This document shows positions 7,930 to 16,394 of a DNA stretch of 64,000 nucleotides, piece after piece (positions within the stretch are counted from its first letter, which is position 1; each line of letters begins with the position of its first letter). The stretch is taken from contig NZ_JAKLTQ010000007.1 in the NCBI RefSeq assembly GCF_022012395.1, positions 62,001-126,000 of the forward strand. The letters run 5' to 3'. Source of the stretch: Arthrobacter hankyongi (lineage in GTDB: Bacteria > Actinomycetota > Actinomycetes > Actinomycetales > Micrococcaceae). The notes under the pieces were generated by a model. That model was not told where the DNA came from. It saw only the letters and a list, made by a program, of their open reading frames with translations, and ran no database searches. The translations under genes and the position numbers were made by a program.

Positions 7930-9367
7930 GCCAGGATCCGCAACCAGGACAGAGCACGACCTGCTCGGCGAGCTGCAGGTGCCGGCCGCCGCCTACTACG
8001 GCGTGCACACGGCCCGGGCCCGGGAAAACTTCCGGATGACGGGCGTGCCGATCGGCCTGCACACGGACCTGGTCTGGGCACTGGGCTGCGTGAAGGAGGC
8101 CGCCGCCGCGGCCAACCGCGAGCTCGGGCAGCTGGACCAGCGCCGCGCCGAGGCCATCATGGCGGCCTGCCGGGAGGTGCAGGCCGGGCGGCTCAGTGCC
8201 GAATTCGTCGTCGACGTCCTGCAGGGCGGCGCAGGCACCTCCACCAACATGAATGCCAACGAGGTGATCGCCAACCGGGCGCTGGAACTGCTCGGCTACG
8301 CCAAGGGCGACTACGCCCGGCTGCACCCGATCGAGCATGTGAACCTCGGCCAGAGCACCAACGATGTCTACCCCACCGCGCTGCGGCTCGGGCTGCACCG
8401 CGCCGCCGGCTCCCTGCTGACCGCCATGGCCGGGCTGCGGACGGCGATGGAACGCAAGTCGGTGCAGTTCCGGGACTACCTGAAGATGGGCCGGACCCAG
8501 CTCCAGGACGCCGTCCCGATGACCCTGGGCCAGGAGTTCGGCACCTTCGCCGTTATGCTCGCCGAAGACGAACTGCGCCTGGCCGAGGCACTGGGACTGA
8601 TCCGGGAGGTGAACCTGGGCGGGACGGCGATCGGCACCGGGCTCAACGCCCACGCGGATTATGCGGCGGCGGCGTGCGGCCACCTGGCCCGGATCTCGGG
8701 CGTGCCCGTGGTGCCGGCCGGAAACCTGATCGAGGCCACCCAGGACGTGGGCGCCCTGGTCCAGTTCTCCAGTGTCCTGAAGCGGATCGCGGTCAAGCTC
8801 TCGAAGGTGGCCAACGACCTGCGCCTGCTCTCCTCCGGCCCGCGCGCGGGACTGGGCGAGATCGTGCTGCCGGCCGTGCAGGCCGGCTCGTCCATCATGC
8901 CGGGCAAGGTGAACCCGGTCATCCCCGAGGTGGTCAACCAGGTGGCCTTCTCCGTCATCGGCAAGGACCTGACCGTGACCATGGCCGCCGAAGCCGGGCA
9001 GCTGCAGCTCAATGCGTTCGAGCCGGTCATGGCCCGGGCGCTGTTCGAAAGCCTCGGCGAGCTCACGGCCGCGTGCACGGTACTGGCCGAGCGCTGCGTC
9101 GAGGGCATCACCGCCGACCGGGACGGCCTGCGGGCCGGGGTGGAGAATTCCATCGGGCTGGTCACCGCGCTGGTGCCGTACATCGGCTACCACAGCGCCA
9201 CCGAGGTCGCCCGGCACGCGATGCGCACCGGAGCCGGGGTGATCGACGTCGTCCGCGCCCGGGCGCTGATGGACGACGCCGTGCTGGAGGCCGTGCTCGG
9301 CGCCCCGGAACTGCTGACCACCCCGGGGCTGCGGCTGGCCGCCGGCGGCCCGCTGCCGCTGACCTGA
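7919..9367 (+). CDS. aspA: Aspartate ammonia-lyase family protein
   Basis: A 482-residue member of the aspartase/fumarase superfamily. The N-terminal EHDLLGELQVPAAAYYGVHT pattern fits aspartase better than fumarase. The conserved GQSTNDVYPTALRL, MGRTQLQDAVPMTLGQEF and the superfamily signature SSIMPGKVNP (substrate-binding loop with the catalytic Ser) are present. It would deaminate L-aspartate to fumarate and ammonia, feeding the TCA cycle. The GTG start overlaps the previous gene by 11 bases, making it the last gene of the operon. A non-aspartate amino-acid substrate remains possible. Confidence 0.82.
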   Translation: MSAEPGSATRTEHDLLGELQVPAAAYYGVHTARARENFRMTGVPIGLHTDLVWALGCVKEAAAAANRELGQLDQRRAEAIMAACREVQAGRLSAEFVVDVLQGGAGTSTNMNANEVIANRALELLGYAKGDYARLHPIEHVNLGQSTNDVYPTALRLGLHRAAGSLLTAMAGLRTAMERKSVQFRDYLKMGRTQLQDAVPMTLGQEFGTFAVMLAEDELRLAEALGLIREVNLGGTAIGTGLNAHADYAAAACGHLARISGVPVVPAGNLIEATQDVGALVQFSSVLKRIAVKLSKVANDLRLLSSGPRAGLGEIVLPAVQAGSSIMPGKVNPVIPEVVNQVAFSVIGKDLTVTMAAEAGQLQLNAFEPVMARALFESLGELTAACTVLAERCVEGITADRDGLRAGVENSIGLVTALVPYIGYHSATEVARHAMRTGAGVIDVVRARALMDDAVLEAVLGAPELLTTPGLRLAAGGPLPLT

Positions 9368-9402
9368 TCCGGCAGCGGGAGGTTTCCAGGGTCCGTCACT
9401 TC

Positions 9403-9435
9403 GCCGCCGTCCTGGGCATGCCGTTCGACGGCGGC
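9403..9435 (+). terminator. Weak stem-loop after the aspartase gene
   Basis: GCCGCCGTC (9403-9411) pairs with GACGGCGGC (9427-9435) across a 15-base loop. It lies between the plus-strand aspartase and the convergent TetR gene. No T-run follows, so it is only a possible terminator. Confidence 0.4.
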
Positions 9436-9448
9436 ACGGCCCGGCAGG

Positions 9449-10042
9449 CTACAACACCGCGCCCGTGACCGCCCGCGCGTAGCCCAGCAGGATTTCCCTG
9501 GCCTGCTCCGGGGTCAGGCTGTCCGTGCCGGCCAGTACCTGCAGGCCCAGGCCGTCTTCGAGCGCCACAAAGGACCTGGCCAGTTCGTTGTACGTGCCGG
9601 CCAGGGAAAAGGCCTCCGTCTTGGCGCCCTGTTCCAGCACCTGCTCATAGAGCGAGACCTCGTCGTGATAGAGGCTGCTCATCAACCGTTCATGCTGCGG
9701 CATCCGGGTGGCACTGACGCTCAGTTCGTAGAGCACCCGCGAGAGCACATCCCCACGTCCCTGCGGCACGCCGCTGGCAATGAGCCCGGCCAGAGCGGCC
9801 TCCGGCCGGCGCTGCTGCTGCAGGGCATGCAACCGGTTCCAGTAGTATTTCTCGGATGCCTTGCGGTGCGTCGCGGCTACCAGCGCGTCCAGATCCGGGT
9901 AGTAGTAGCTGACCAGCCGCTCCGAGACCCCGGCCTCGGCGGCAATGTCCTTGATCCGCAGGTTAGGCAGCCCGTTGCGCGCAATGGTAGCCACCGTGGC
10001 ATCCACAATGCCGTCCATCCGCTTGTCCCGGTCCCGCGCCAT
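9449..10042 (-). CDS. TetR-family transcriptional regulator
   Basis: A 197-residue TetR regulator. Residues 1-50 form the DNA-binding domain (ATIARNGLPNLRIKDIAAEA, GVSERLVSYYYPDLDALVAA) and the rest is the ligand/dimer domain. The start at 10042 is preferred because AGGAAGG is placed about 8 bases upstream; an in-frame start 18 codons earlier lacks one. It diverges from the aldehyde dehydrogenase gene and is the likely regulator of the amine-catabolism genes. Its leader contains CCGCAAA (10070-10076), a half-site of the inverted repeat seen at 10165 and 13622. Confidence 0.88.
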   Translation of the reverse strand: MARDRDKRMDGIVDATVATIARNGLPNLRIKDIAAEAGVSERLVSYYYPDLDALVAATHRKASEKYYWNRLHALQQQRRPEAALAGLIASGVPQGRGDVLSRVLYELSVSATRMPQHERLMSSLYHDEVSLYEQVLEQGAKTEAFSLAGTYNELARSFVALEDGLGLQVLAGTDSLTPEQAREILLGYARAVTGAVL

Positions 10043-10164
10043 TGAGGCCCTTCCTGTTATGTCGGCTGGCCGCAAACCGGTCCGGCGCGACCTCACGATT
10101 ATTTCAATATATAGCTTCGGTAATTCAGGGGCCGGAACCCCTCGCCTTCGTGAAGCAGCTCACA

Positions 10165-10191
10165 TATTCTTGCGGTGAACCGCAAAGAATA
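10165..10191. promoter_or_regulatory. Inverted-repeat operator before the aldehyde dehydrogenase gene
   Basis: TATTCTTGCGG is followed after 4 bases by CCGCAAAGAATA, a near-perfect inverted repeat ending at the ribosome-binding site AGGAG (10191-10195). A closely similar block lies at 13622-13647 before the amine oxidase gene. The TATTCT arm could double as the -10 box. It is a candidate binding site for the adjacent TetR regulator. Confidence 0.65.
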
Positions 10192-10201
10192 GGAGTCCAC
10201 C

Positions 10202-11692
10202 ATGCCGAACCACACTCTGGAAGACTGGCAGGCCCGGGCCGAGCGGCTCGATATTCCGCACCGGGCCTTCATCGATGGCCAGCATGCCGATGCACTGTCG
10301 GGTGCCACTTTTCCCAGCATCAATCCTGCCAATGGCAAGGCGCTGGCGGACGTGGCCTCCTGCAACGGAGCCGACGTGGACCGTGCCGTGGCTGCCGCCC
10401 GCGCATCCTTCGCCGACCGCCGCTGGGCCGGGCAGCCACTGGCGGCACGCAAACGGGTCATGACAGGCATCGCCGAAGGACTGCGGAAGAACGCCGAGGA
10501 GCTTGCCCTGCTGGATTCGCTGGACATGGGCAAGCGGGTGACGGACGCTTACGAGCTGGACGTGCCCTTCTCCGCCTCGCTGTTCGACTTTTACGGCGAA
10601 GCCATCGACAAGGTCAACGGGGAAGTAGTGGCGATGGACGAGGGCGTCCAAGCCACCGTCGCCAAGGAGCCCTTGGGCGTGGTCGGCGCCGTCGTGCCGT
10701 GGAATTACCCGGTGGACATGGCTGCCTGGAAGCTCGCCCCGGCCATTGCAGCAGGCAACAGCGTCGTGCTGAAACCGGCCGAGCAGTCTCCGCTCTCGGC
10801 CATCAGGCTGGCGGAGATCTTCGCCGAGGCCGGGCTGCCGGACGGCGTCGTAAATGTCGTGCCGGGGTTCGGGGAAAGCGCGGGACAGGCCATCGGCAGG
10901 CATCCGGATATCGACACCCTGGTCTTCACCGGCTCCACCGGCGTCGGCAAGCTGTTCCAGCGCTACGCCGGCGAATCGAACATGAAACAGGTATGGCTCG
11001 AATGCGGCGGCAAGAGCGCCAACCTGGTCTTCGCCGACGTCGAGGACCTGGAAAAGGCTGCCGAATCCGCCGCGTTCGACGTGTTCTTCAACCAAGGCGA
11101 AGTCTGCTCGTCCCATTCCCGGGTCCTGGTCCAAAGCGAGGTCCACGCCGAATTCGTGGCGCACCTGGGCCGCATCGCCGCCCGCTACTACCCGGGCGAC
11201 CCGCTGGACCCGGCCTCCGGCATGGGTGCCCTGGTCACGGCGGCACACACGGACCGGGTGGAGGGCTTCATCTCTCGTGCGGCACGCGAGTTCGACCTCG
11301 TCACCGGCGGCCGCAGGCTCACCATCAGCGGCAGCGACTGCTACCTCGAACCGACCGTGATCGACAACGTCCATCCGGACTCGGAACTGGGCCAGCACGA
11401 AGTGTTCGGTCCGGTGCTGGCCGTGATCCCGTTCGACACCGAGGAGGAAGCGGTCCGGATCGCCAATGCCACCCCATTCGGTCTGGCGGCCTCGCTCTGG
11501 ACCTCCAGCATCTCCCGGGCGCACCGCGTTTCCCGCCGGCTCGTGGCCGGCACGGTATCCATCAACACCACCGACGCCTTCGGTGCCCGCACCCCGTTCG
11601 GCGGTTTCAAGGCCTCCGGGTACGGGCGGGACCTCTCGCTCCATGCCTTGGACAAGTACCAGGGGCTCAAGACCACTTGGACCGCCTACTAG
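10202..11692 (+). CDS. Aldehyde dehydrogenase family protein
   Basis: A 496-residue NAD(P)-dependent aldehyde dehydrogenase. Visible are GAVVPWNYPVDMAAWKLAPA (cofactor-binding and oxyanion Asn region), FTGSTGVGK (nucleotide-binding Gly), WLECGGKSANLVF with the general-base Glu, and FFNQGEVCSSHSR with the catalytic Cys. It probably oxidises the aldehyde made by the copper amine oxidase encoded downstream to a carboxylic acid. It resembles gamma-glutamyl-aminobutyraldehyde or phenylacetaldehyde dehydrogenases; the exact aldehyde is not determined. AGGAG sits 6 bases before the ATG. Confidence 0.9.
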   Translation: MPNHTLEDWQARAERLDIPHRAFIDGQHADALSGATFPSINPANGKALADVASCNGADVDRAVAAARASFADRRWAGQPLAARKRVMTGIAEGLRKNAEELALLDSLDMGKRVTDAYELDVPFSASLFDFYGEAIDKVNGEVVAMDEGVQATVAKEPLGVVGAVVPWNYPVDMAAWKLAPAIAAGNSVVLKPAEQSPLSAIRLAEIFAEAGLPDGVVNVVPGFGESAGQAIGRHPDIDTLVFTGSTGVGKLFQRYAGESNMKQVWLECGGKSANLVFADVEDLEKAAESAAFDVFFNQGEVCSSHSRVLVQSEVHAEFVAHLGRIAARYYPGDPLDPASGMGALVTAAHTDRVEGFISRAAREFDLVTGGRRLTISGSDCYLEPTVIDNVHPDSELGQHEVFGPVLAVIPFDTEEEAVRIANATPFGLAASLWTSSISRAHRVSRRLVAGTVSINTTDAFGARTPFGGFKASGYGRDLSLHALDKYQGLKTTWTAY

Positions 11693-11776
11693 GCCGCCCC
11701 TGGCACAGCTTCAAGAAAGGCAGATCAGAAATGTCACGGCACTCCTTAGGGGGCCCGCATCGAGAGGCGGCTAGCC

Positions 11777-11914
11777 ATGCACCCGGTGGAGTTCGAGTGG
11801 TACACCGACCTTCCGCCGACCCTGCACACGGTGAACGAATACGTCGACATCGACGACCTGGTCAGGACGGCCCAGATCCTGGCCCTGTCCGCACTGGCGC
11901 TCACTGCTGGCTGA
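11777..11914 (+). CDS. Small predicted protein, 45 residues
   Basis: A short reading frame between the aldehyde dehydrogenase and permease genes, opening with ATG after GAGAGG (11762-11767). The product begins MHPVEFEWYTDLPP, has an acidic middle (EYVDIDDLV) and a hydrophobic alanine/leucine-rich end. The codon choice is normal for the window. The frame is closed upstream at 11747, so it is short by itself and not an extension of a neighbour. No family is recognised; a membrane-associated accessory peptide of the amine permease is one possibility. Confidence 0.45.
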   Translation: MHPVEFEWYTDLPPTLHTVNEYVDIDDLVRTAQILALSALALTAG

Positions 11915-11951
11915 CCCTGCACTGCACGGCCGTTCCCCGGAAAGGACATCC

Positions 11952-13466
11952 ATGTCATCGATAAATACCCGCTATATGGACGAACAACAGGGCAAGCTGC
12001 ACCGGACCCTTGGCCGGCTCGACATCGTCCTGCTCACCATTGCCGCGGTAATCTCCATCGAGATCCTCGGCCAGATCTCCTCCTACGGCGGCGAGACCTT
12101 CACCTGGCTGGTCGTCCTGACCGTCACCTTCCTGCTCCCCTACGCCCTGCTGTTTGCCGAAACCGGCAGCACGTTTACGGAGGAGGGCGGCTGCTACAAC
12201 TGGGTCAAGCGGGCCTTCGGCCGCGGCGTGGCCTCGGTTGCCACCGTTTTCTACTGGGTGACGACGCCGGTGTGGATCGGCGGTTCCATGGCGCTGCTGG
12301 CCGGGGAGACCTTCAATCATTACCTGCTGCCGCTGGACACCCACGGAATCTCCGGCTACCTCTTCCATCTGGCCTTCATCTGGACCACCGTGCTCACGGC
12401 CATTGCCAGCCTGCGCTGGGCCAAGTGGCTGCCGAACTCGGGGGCGTTCTCGAAGGTTGGCCTGCTGGTCCTCTTCGTGGCGACCACCCTTATCTACGGC
12501 CTCCAGCACGGGTTCAGCGGCATGGCCGGTTCGGATCTGGCACCGACGCTGACCGGGCTGTTCGGCGTGGCTCCCCTGCTGCTGTTCGGTTTCCTTGGTT
12601 TCGAAGCGGCCAACGGGGCGGCCGGCGAAATGAAGAACCCGCAGAAGGATGTGCCCCGGGGCCTGGCCCGTTCCGCCGTCGTCGCCGCCGCCTGCTACCT
12701 GCTGCCCATCCTGGCCATCCTGCTGGTGATCCCGAAGGAGAAAATCACCGGCGTTTCGGGTCTGATGGAGGCGGTGGGCGAGGTCTTCGTGGTCTATGGT
12801 CCGGCCGCGCCGGTGATGACCACCATCGCGGCGGCGCTGTTCGTCCACGTACTCGTCACCCAGGGGGCGGCATGGATGATCGTCAGCGACCGGGTGCAGG
12901 GCATCGCGGCGGCCGACGGCGCATTCTTCGGCGGTTTCTTCGGCAAGTTCCACCGGCAGCTGGGCACCCCGATTCGGATCAACCTGCTCTCCGGCATCCT
13001 GGCCAGCATTTTCCTCGTCGCCTCGCTGACGCTGATCGAGGGATCGTCGGCCGCCATTTTCGGGGTGGTGCTGACCATCTCCATCAGCACCTACCTGATC
13101 TCCTACCTGGCCATCATCCCGGCAGCAGTCAAGCTGCGGCTGTCGGATGCCGCCAGCCACCGGCCGTTCCGGGTGCCGGGCGGGAACCGTGTCTTCGCCG
13201 CCCTGGGGCTGGTCTGCACGCTGTGGGTGGCCCTGGGGTCCTGGGTGGCGGTCTTCCCCGGCACCCTGGAATCGCTAGTCGGCTTGGAGTATCCGTTTAT
13301 TGAGATCTGGGGCGTGGACCAGCAGGTCTATACCGCCTTCACGCTGGGTACCCTCGGGGTCCTGGCCGCACTGGGCATTGCAGGCTACCTGGCCGGCCGC
13401 CGGCTGCGCGACGCGGCGGCCGTGCCCGATGGTGGGGCCCCCGAACGGCAACCCGTGCACGACTGA
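11952..13466 (+). CDS. APC-superfamily amino-acid/amine permease
   Basis: A 504-residue membrane transporter with about 12 hydrophobic segments. The first segment after the DEQQGKLHRTLGRLDIVLLT lead and the NWVKRAFGRGVASVATVFYWVTTP region fit the amino acid-polyamine-organocation superfamily, close to the glutamate/GABA and amine permease branch. AAAGGA precedes the ATG by 6 bases. Lying between an aldehyde dehydrogenase and a copper amine oxidase, it most likely imports the primary amine they consume. Confidence 0.88.
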   Translation: MSSINTRYMDEQQGKLHRTLGRLDIVLLTIAAVISIEILGQISSYGGETFTWLVVLTVTFLLPYALLFAETGSTFTEEGGCYNWVKRAFGRGVASVATVFYWVTTPVWIGGSMALLAGETFNHYLLPLDTHGISGYLFHLAFIWTTVLTAIASLRWAKWLPNSGAFSKVGLLVLFVATTLIYGLQHGFSGMAGSDLAPTLTGLFGVAPLLLFGFLGFEAANGAAGEMKNPQKDVPRGLARSAVVAAACYLLPILAILLVIPKEKITGVSGLMEAVGEVFVVYGPAAPVMTTIAAALFVHVLVTQGAAWMIVSDRVQGIAAADGAFFGGFFGKFHRQLGTPIRINLLSGILASIFLVASLTLIEGSSAAIFGVVLTISISTYLISYLAIIPAAVKLRLSDAASHRPFRVPGGNRVFAALGLVCTLWVALGSWVAVFPGTLESLVGLEYPFIEIWGVDQQVYTAFTLGTLGVLAALGIAGYLAGRRLRDAAAVPDGGAPERQPVHD

Positions 13467-13533
13467 GGCCGCCTCGGCGCCAGCGGTGCGGCCAGGCCCG
13501 GAACCGGCCCTGAAGGAGGACGGTTCCGGGACC

Positions 13534-13570
13534 CTGCCATCGGCAGTTCCTTCGATTCTGCCGATGGCAG
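13534..13570 (+). terminator. Stem-loop between permease and amine oxidase genes
   Basis: CTGCCATCGGCAG (13534-13546) and CTGCCGATGGCAG (13558-13570) form a perfect 13-bp stem with an 11-base loop, 67 bases after the permease stop. It lies before the operator at 13622, so the amine oxidase probably has its own promoter. Confidence 0.7.
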
Positions 13571-13621
13571 GCTTCGGCGTTTTCGACGGCGGAAGGCATC
13601 GCTTTTGGCTCCCACCCCACC

Positions 13622-13647
13622 TATTCTTGCGGTTAAGCGCAAAAATA
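13622..13647. promoter_or_regulatory. Inverted-repeat operator before the amine oxidase gene
   Basis: TATTCTTGCGGTTA is followed by AGCGCAAAAATA, matching the block at 10165-10191 at nearly every position of both arms. It ends 43 bases before the amine oxidase ATG. TATTCT could serve as the -10 box with the repeat covering the transcription start. This points to co-regulation of the oxidase and the aldehyde dehydrogenase. Confidence 0.65.
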
Positions 13648-13690
13648 TCCGGGCCGCAGATGCCCCGGCGATCGTTTGAAAGGCAACTCC

Positions 13691-15679
13691 ATGCAGACCA
13701 CACAAATCGCGCCCTCCAACCTGGGCGTGACCCACCCGCTCGACATGCTCACCCCGCAGGAGATCAGCGCCGCCCGGCAACTCCTCGTGGAAGCGGGCCT
13801 GGTCGGTGCGACGACACGGTTCCCGCGCCTACTCCCGGTCGAGCCGACCAGGGAGCTGCTGGCTGGCTACGTCGACGGCGACGATGACTATGACCGGTCC
13901 GTACTCGTCACACTGCTGGACACCGCGACCGGCGAGGCGGCGGAGGCGGTCGTCTCGGTCACCCGCGGCGAAGTGGCGGACTACCGGGTGCTGCCCAACG
14001 GGGAGCACCCTTACGGCCAGCCGCAATACTTGTTCGAGGAATACGAGCGGGCACAGCAGATCGCCAAGGCCGATCCGCGCTGGCAGGCGGCCATGCGGCG
14101 CCGCGGCATCACTGACACGACGCACACCTACCTCTCGCCGCTGGCCCCCGGTTTCTTCCCGTACGAGGGCGAGACCGGCCGGCGCATGATCCGCTCGCTG
14201 ACCTTCCACCGCAACTTCGAGGGCGATAACGCCTGGGCCCACCCGGTAGAGGGGCTGATCTGCCACATCGATCTCACCGCCGGTACGGTCACCCGGGTCG
14301 AGGACGACTACGCGGAGACGGAGCCGGTGCCGGTCCCGCTCCAGACGCGTCACTACACTCCCGAACACGTCGGTCCGGCCCGGACCTCGCTCAAGCCGCT
14401 GGAGATCACCCAGCCGGAGGGACCCTCCTTCAAGGTCGAGGGAACCCACGTGGAGTGGGAGAATTGGAAGCTGCGCGTGGGTTTCAACGCCCAGGACGGC
14501 CTGGTGCTGAACCAAGTCAGCTTCCGTGACGGCGACGAGGACCGCCTGGTCCTGCACCGGGCTTCCGTGCCGGAAATGGTGGTTCCGTACGGAGACATCA
14601 GCAATACCCGGTTCTGGATCAGCTATTTCGACGCCGGCGAGTATCTGCTGGGCAAGAACGCGAATTCGCTCAAGCTCGGCTGCGACTGTCTGGGCGTGAT
14701 CAAGTACTTCGATGCCTTTGTGGCCGACGACGACGGCCGGCCCGTGAAGATCCCGAACGCGGTCTGCATGCACGAAGAGGACTACGGGATCCTGTGGAAG
14801 CACACCGAATTCGGCGAGGCCCCGCAGGTGCGCCGCTCCCGCCGTCTGGTGCTGTCCTACTTCGCCACCATCGGCAACTACGACTATGGCTTCTTCTGGT
14901 ACTTCTACCTCGATGGCTCCATCCAGATGGAAGCCAAGGCCACCGGCATCGTCTACACCGGAGCCACGTTCCCCGGCCAGCCAAACCGGCATGCCCCGGA
15001 GATCGCCCCGGGCGTCATCGCCCCGGTCCACCAGCACATCTTCTGCGCCCGGCTGGACGTGGCGATCGATGGCGACGCCAACTCGGTCCAGGAGCAGAAC
15101 GTCCGCGGCATCCCCATGGGACCCGATAACCCCCATGGCAATGCCTTCACCTGGAATCGCACCCCGCTGACCCGCGAACTGGAGGCGGTGCGGGACGCGA
15201 ACCCGGAAACGGGACGCAGCTGGTTCGTCATCAATCCAAACCGGAAGAACTACGTGGGCGAGCCCACCGGCTACCAGCTGATCCCTATGCCCGGGCCGCG
15301 GCTGATGGCGCAGGAAGGCTCCTCGGCCTGGAAGCGTGCACAGTTCGCCACACACCATTTCTGGGCCACCCGGTATGACCCGGCCGAACGGTTCCCGGCC
15401 GGCGACTACCCGAACCAGCACGCCGGCGGCGGGATCGGCGAATGGGTCCAGGCCAACCGTTCCTTGGAGAACGAGGACATCGTTCTCTGGCACTCCTTCG
15501 GGCCTACACATATCCCGCGTACCGAGGATTGGCCGGTCATGCCGGTGGACTACAGCGGCTTCTGGTTCAAGCCGCACGGGTTCCTCGACGAGAACCCGGC
15601 CATGGACCTACCGGACTGGAGCTCGTACCAGGGAGTCCCAGGGACGGATGTCGACGACGCCGGATGCTGCCGGCACTGA
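13691..15679 (+). CDS. Copper-containing primary-amine oxidase (topaquinone enzyme)
   Basis: A 662-residue copper amine oxidase that converts primary amines to aldehydes with release of ammonia and hydrogen peroxide. The topaquinone precursor is Tyr397 in the motif NYDY, the catalytic base is Asp314 in YFDAGEY, and copper ligands are His447 and His449 in HQHIFC plus a His of the THHFW motif near residue 555. Length and Asp-Tyr spacing match the Arthrobacter histamine/phenethylamine oxidases. The ATG at 13691 is chosen over an in-frame TTG at 13676. The aldehyde dehydrogenase and permease upstream complete an amine-use module; the preferred amine is not known. Confidence 0.95.
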   Translation: MQTTQIAPSNLGVTHPLDMLTPQEISAARQLLVEAGLVGATTRFPRLLPVEPTRELLAGYVDGDDDYDRSVLVTLLDTATGEAAEAVVSVTRGEVADYRVLPNGEHPYGQPQYLFEEYERAQQIAKADPRWQAAMRRRGITDTTHTYLSPLAPGFFPYEGETGRRMIRSLTFHRNFEGDNAWAHPVEGLICHIDLTAGTVTRVEDDYAETEPVPVPLQTRHYTPEHVGPARTSLKPLEITQPEGPSFKVEGTHVEWENWKLRVGFNAQDGLVLNQVSFRDGDEDRLVLHRASVPEMVVPYGDISNTRFWISYFDAGEYLLGKNANSLKLGCDCLGVIKYFDAFVADDDGRPVKIPNAVCMHEEDYGILWKHTEFGEAPQVRRSRRLVLSYFATIGNYDYGFFWYFYLDGSIQMEAKATGIVYTGATFPGQPNRHAPEIAPGVIAPVHQHIFCARLDVAIDGDANSVQEQNVRGIPMGPDNPHGNAFTWNRTPLTRELEAVRDANPETGRSWFVINPNRKNYVGEPTGYQLIPMPGPRLMAQEGSSAWKRAQFATHHFWATRYDPAERFPAGDYPNQHAGGGIGEWVQANRSLENEDIVLWHSFGPTHIPRTEDWPVMPVDYSGFWFKPHGFLDENPAMDLPDWSSYQGVPGTDVDDAGCCRH

Positions 15680-15687
15680 CCCGCCGT

Positions 15688-15717
15688 CCGGCCCCGGGTG
15701 CCCGCACCCGGGGCCGG
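15688..15717 (+). terminator. Rho-independent-type hairpin after the amine oxidase gene
   Basis: CCGGCCCCGGGTG (15688-15700) pairs perfectly with CACCCGGGGCCGG (15705-15717) across a 4-base loop, starting 8 bases after the stop codon. The stem is very GC-rich and no long T-run follows. The membrane gene at 15734 starts just after it, so read-through may be partial. Confidence 0.7.
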
Positions 15718-15733
15718 CTGAAAGGCTGTAGCG

Positions 15734-16315
15734 ATGGCTCTACACCTCTGGCTCACCGCCGGAATGCTGGTTTTCACCGGCATGGGGCTCTGCTGCGCGG
15801 CAGCAGGAGGGCACCGGGATGGTGCGCGGCGCCTGGCTGTTCCGTCCGGGGCGGGCTGGATGGCCCTGATGCTGGCGGCCATGGCCGACATCGCCGGGCA
15901 ACAGGTCCACCTGCTGCCCGGCGCGGCATGGGCCCTGATCCTGCTGCTGGCTGGCCCGCTGTCTGTGGCGCTCTCCCACCGGGGAGCGATCCCGGTGGTG
16001 CACGACCCGTTGAAGGCATCCATGCACCTGCACCGGGGGCTGTCGCTGCTGGTGATGGGAGCCTTGGTATTGCTCATGCACGCCGATCCGGCGGCCCAGG
16101 CTGTCCCGGCGGCAGCGCATTCCCACGGCGGCGGACCGGTCCCGCTGCTGCTGGCCGCCGGATTGGGCTCCTACCTGCTGTTTTCGGCCCGACTGTCTCT
16201 GCGGCTGTACCGGGTACGGGCGGTGCGCAGGGGCAGCCGGGCACATCTGATCGAAGCACTGTCATCGGTAGCTGCCGCGGCGTGCATGATCGTGATGGCC
16301 ATGCAGGCACATTAA
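15734..16315 (+). CDS. Predicted membrane protein (DUF5134-like)
   Basis: A 193-residue hydrophobic protein with about five or six membrane segments (around residues 5-25, 45-60, 65-85, 105-120, 135-155 and 175-190). It has two His-containing stretches (VHDPLKASMHLHRG and AAAHSHGG) and a methionine-rich end. The pattern recalls actinobacterial DUF5134 proteins, but I cannot confirm membership. GAAAGG lies about 10 bases before the ATG. It follows the copper enzyme gene after a hairpin, so a link to copper handling is conceivable but speculative. Confidence 0.65.
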   Translation: MALHLWLTAGMLVFTGMGLCCAAAGGHRDGARRLAVPSGAGWMALMLAAMADIAGQQVHLLPGAAWALILLLAGPLSVALSHRGAIPVVHDPLKASMHLHRGLSLLVMGALVLLMHADPAAQAVPAAAHSHGGGPVPLLLAAGLGSYLLFSARLSLRLYRVRAVRRGSRAHLIEALSSVAAAACMIVMAMQAH

Positions 16316-16394
16316 TGATCAACGAGGAGCAGCAGACCGTACGGCCGCAGCTACCTTGCCAGCGTCGTGGAGGCCGGGGACTCCCCCATACCGC

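Noticed and set aside
13829-15577. Long minus-strand open frame (582 codons) opposite the amine oxidase
   Set aside because: It mirrors the codon structure of the copper amine oxidase gene, which has all catalytic residues. No ribosome-binding site or family is seen for the antisense frame.
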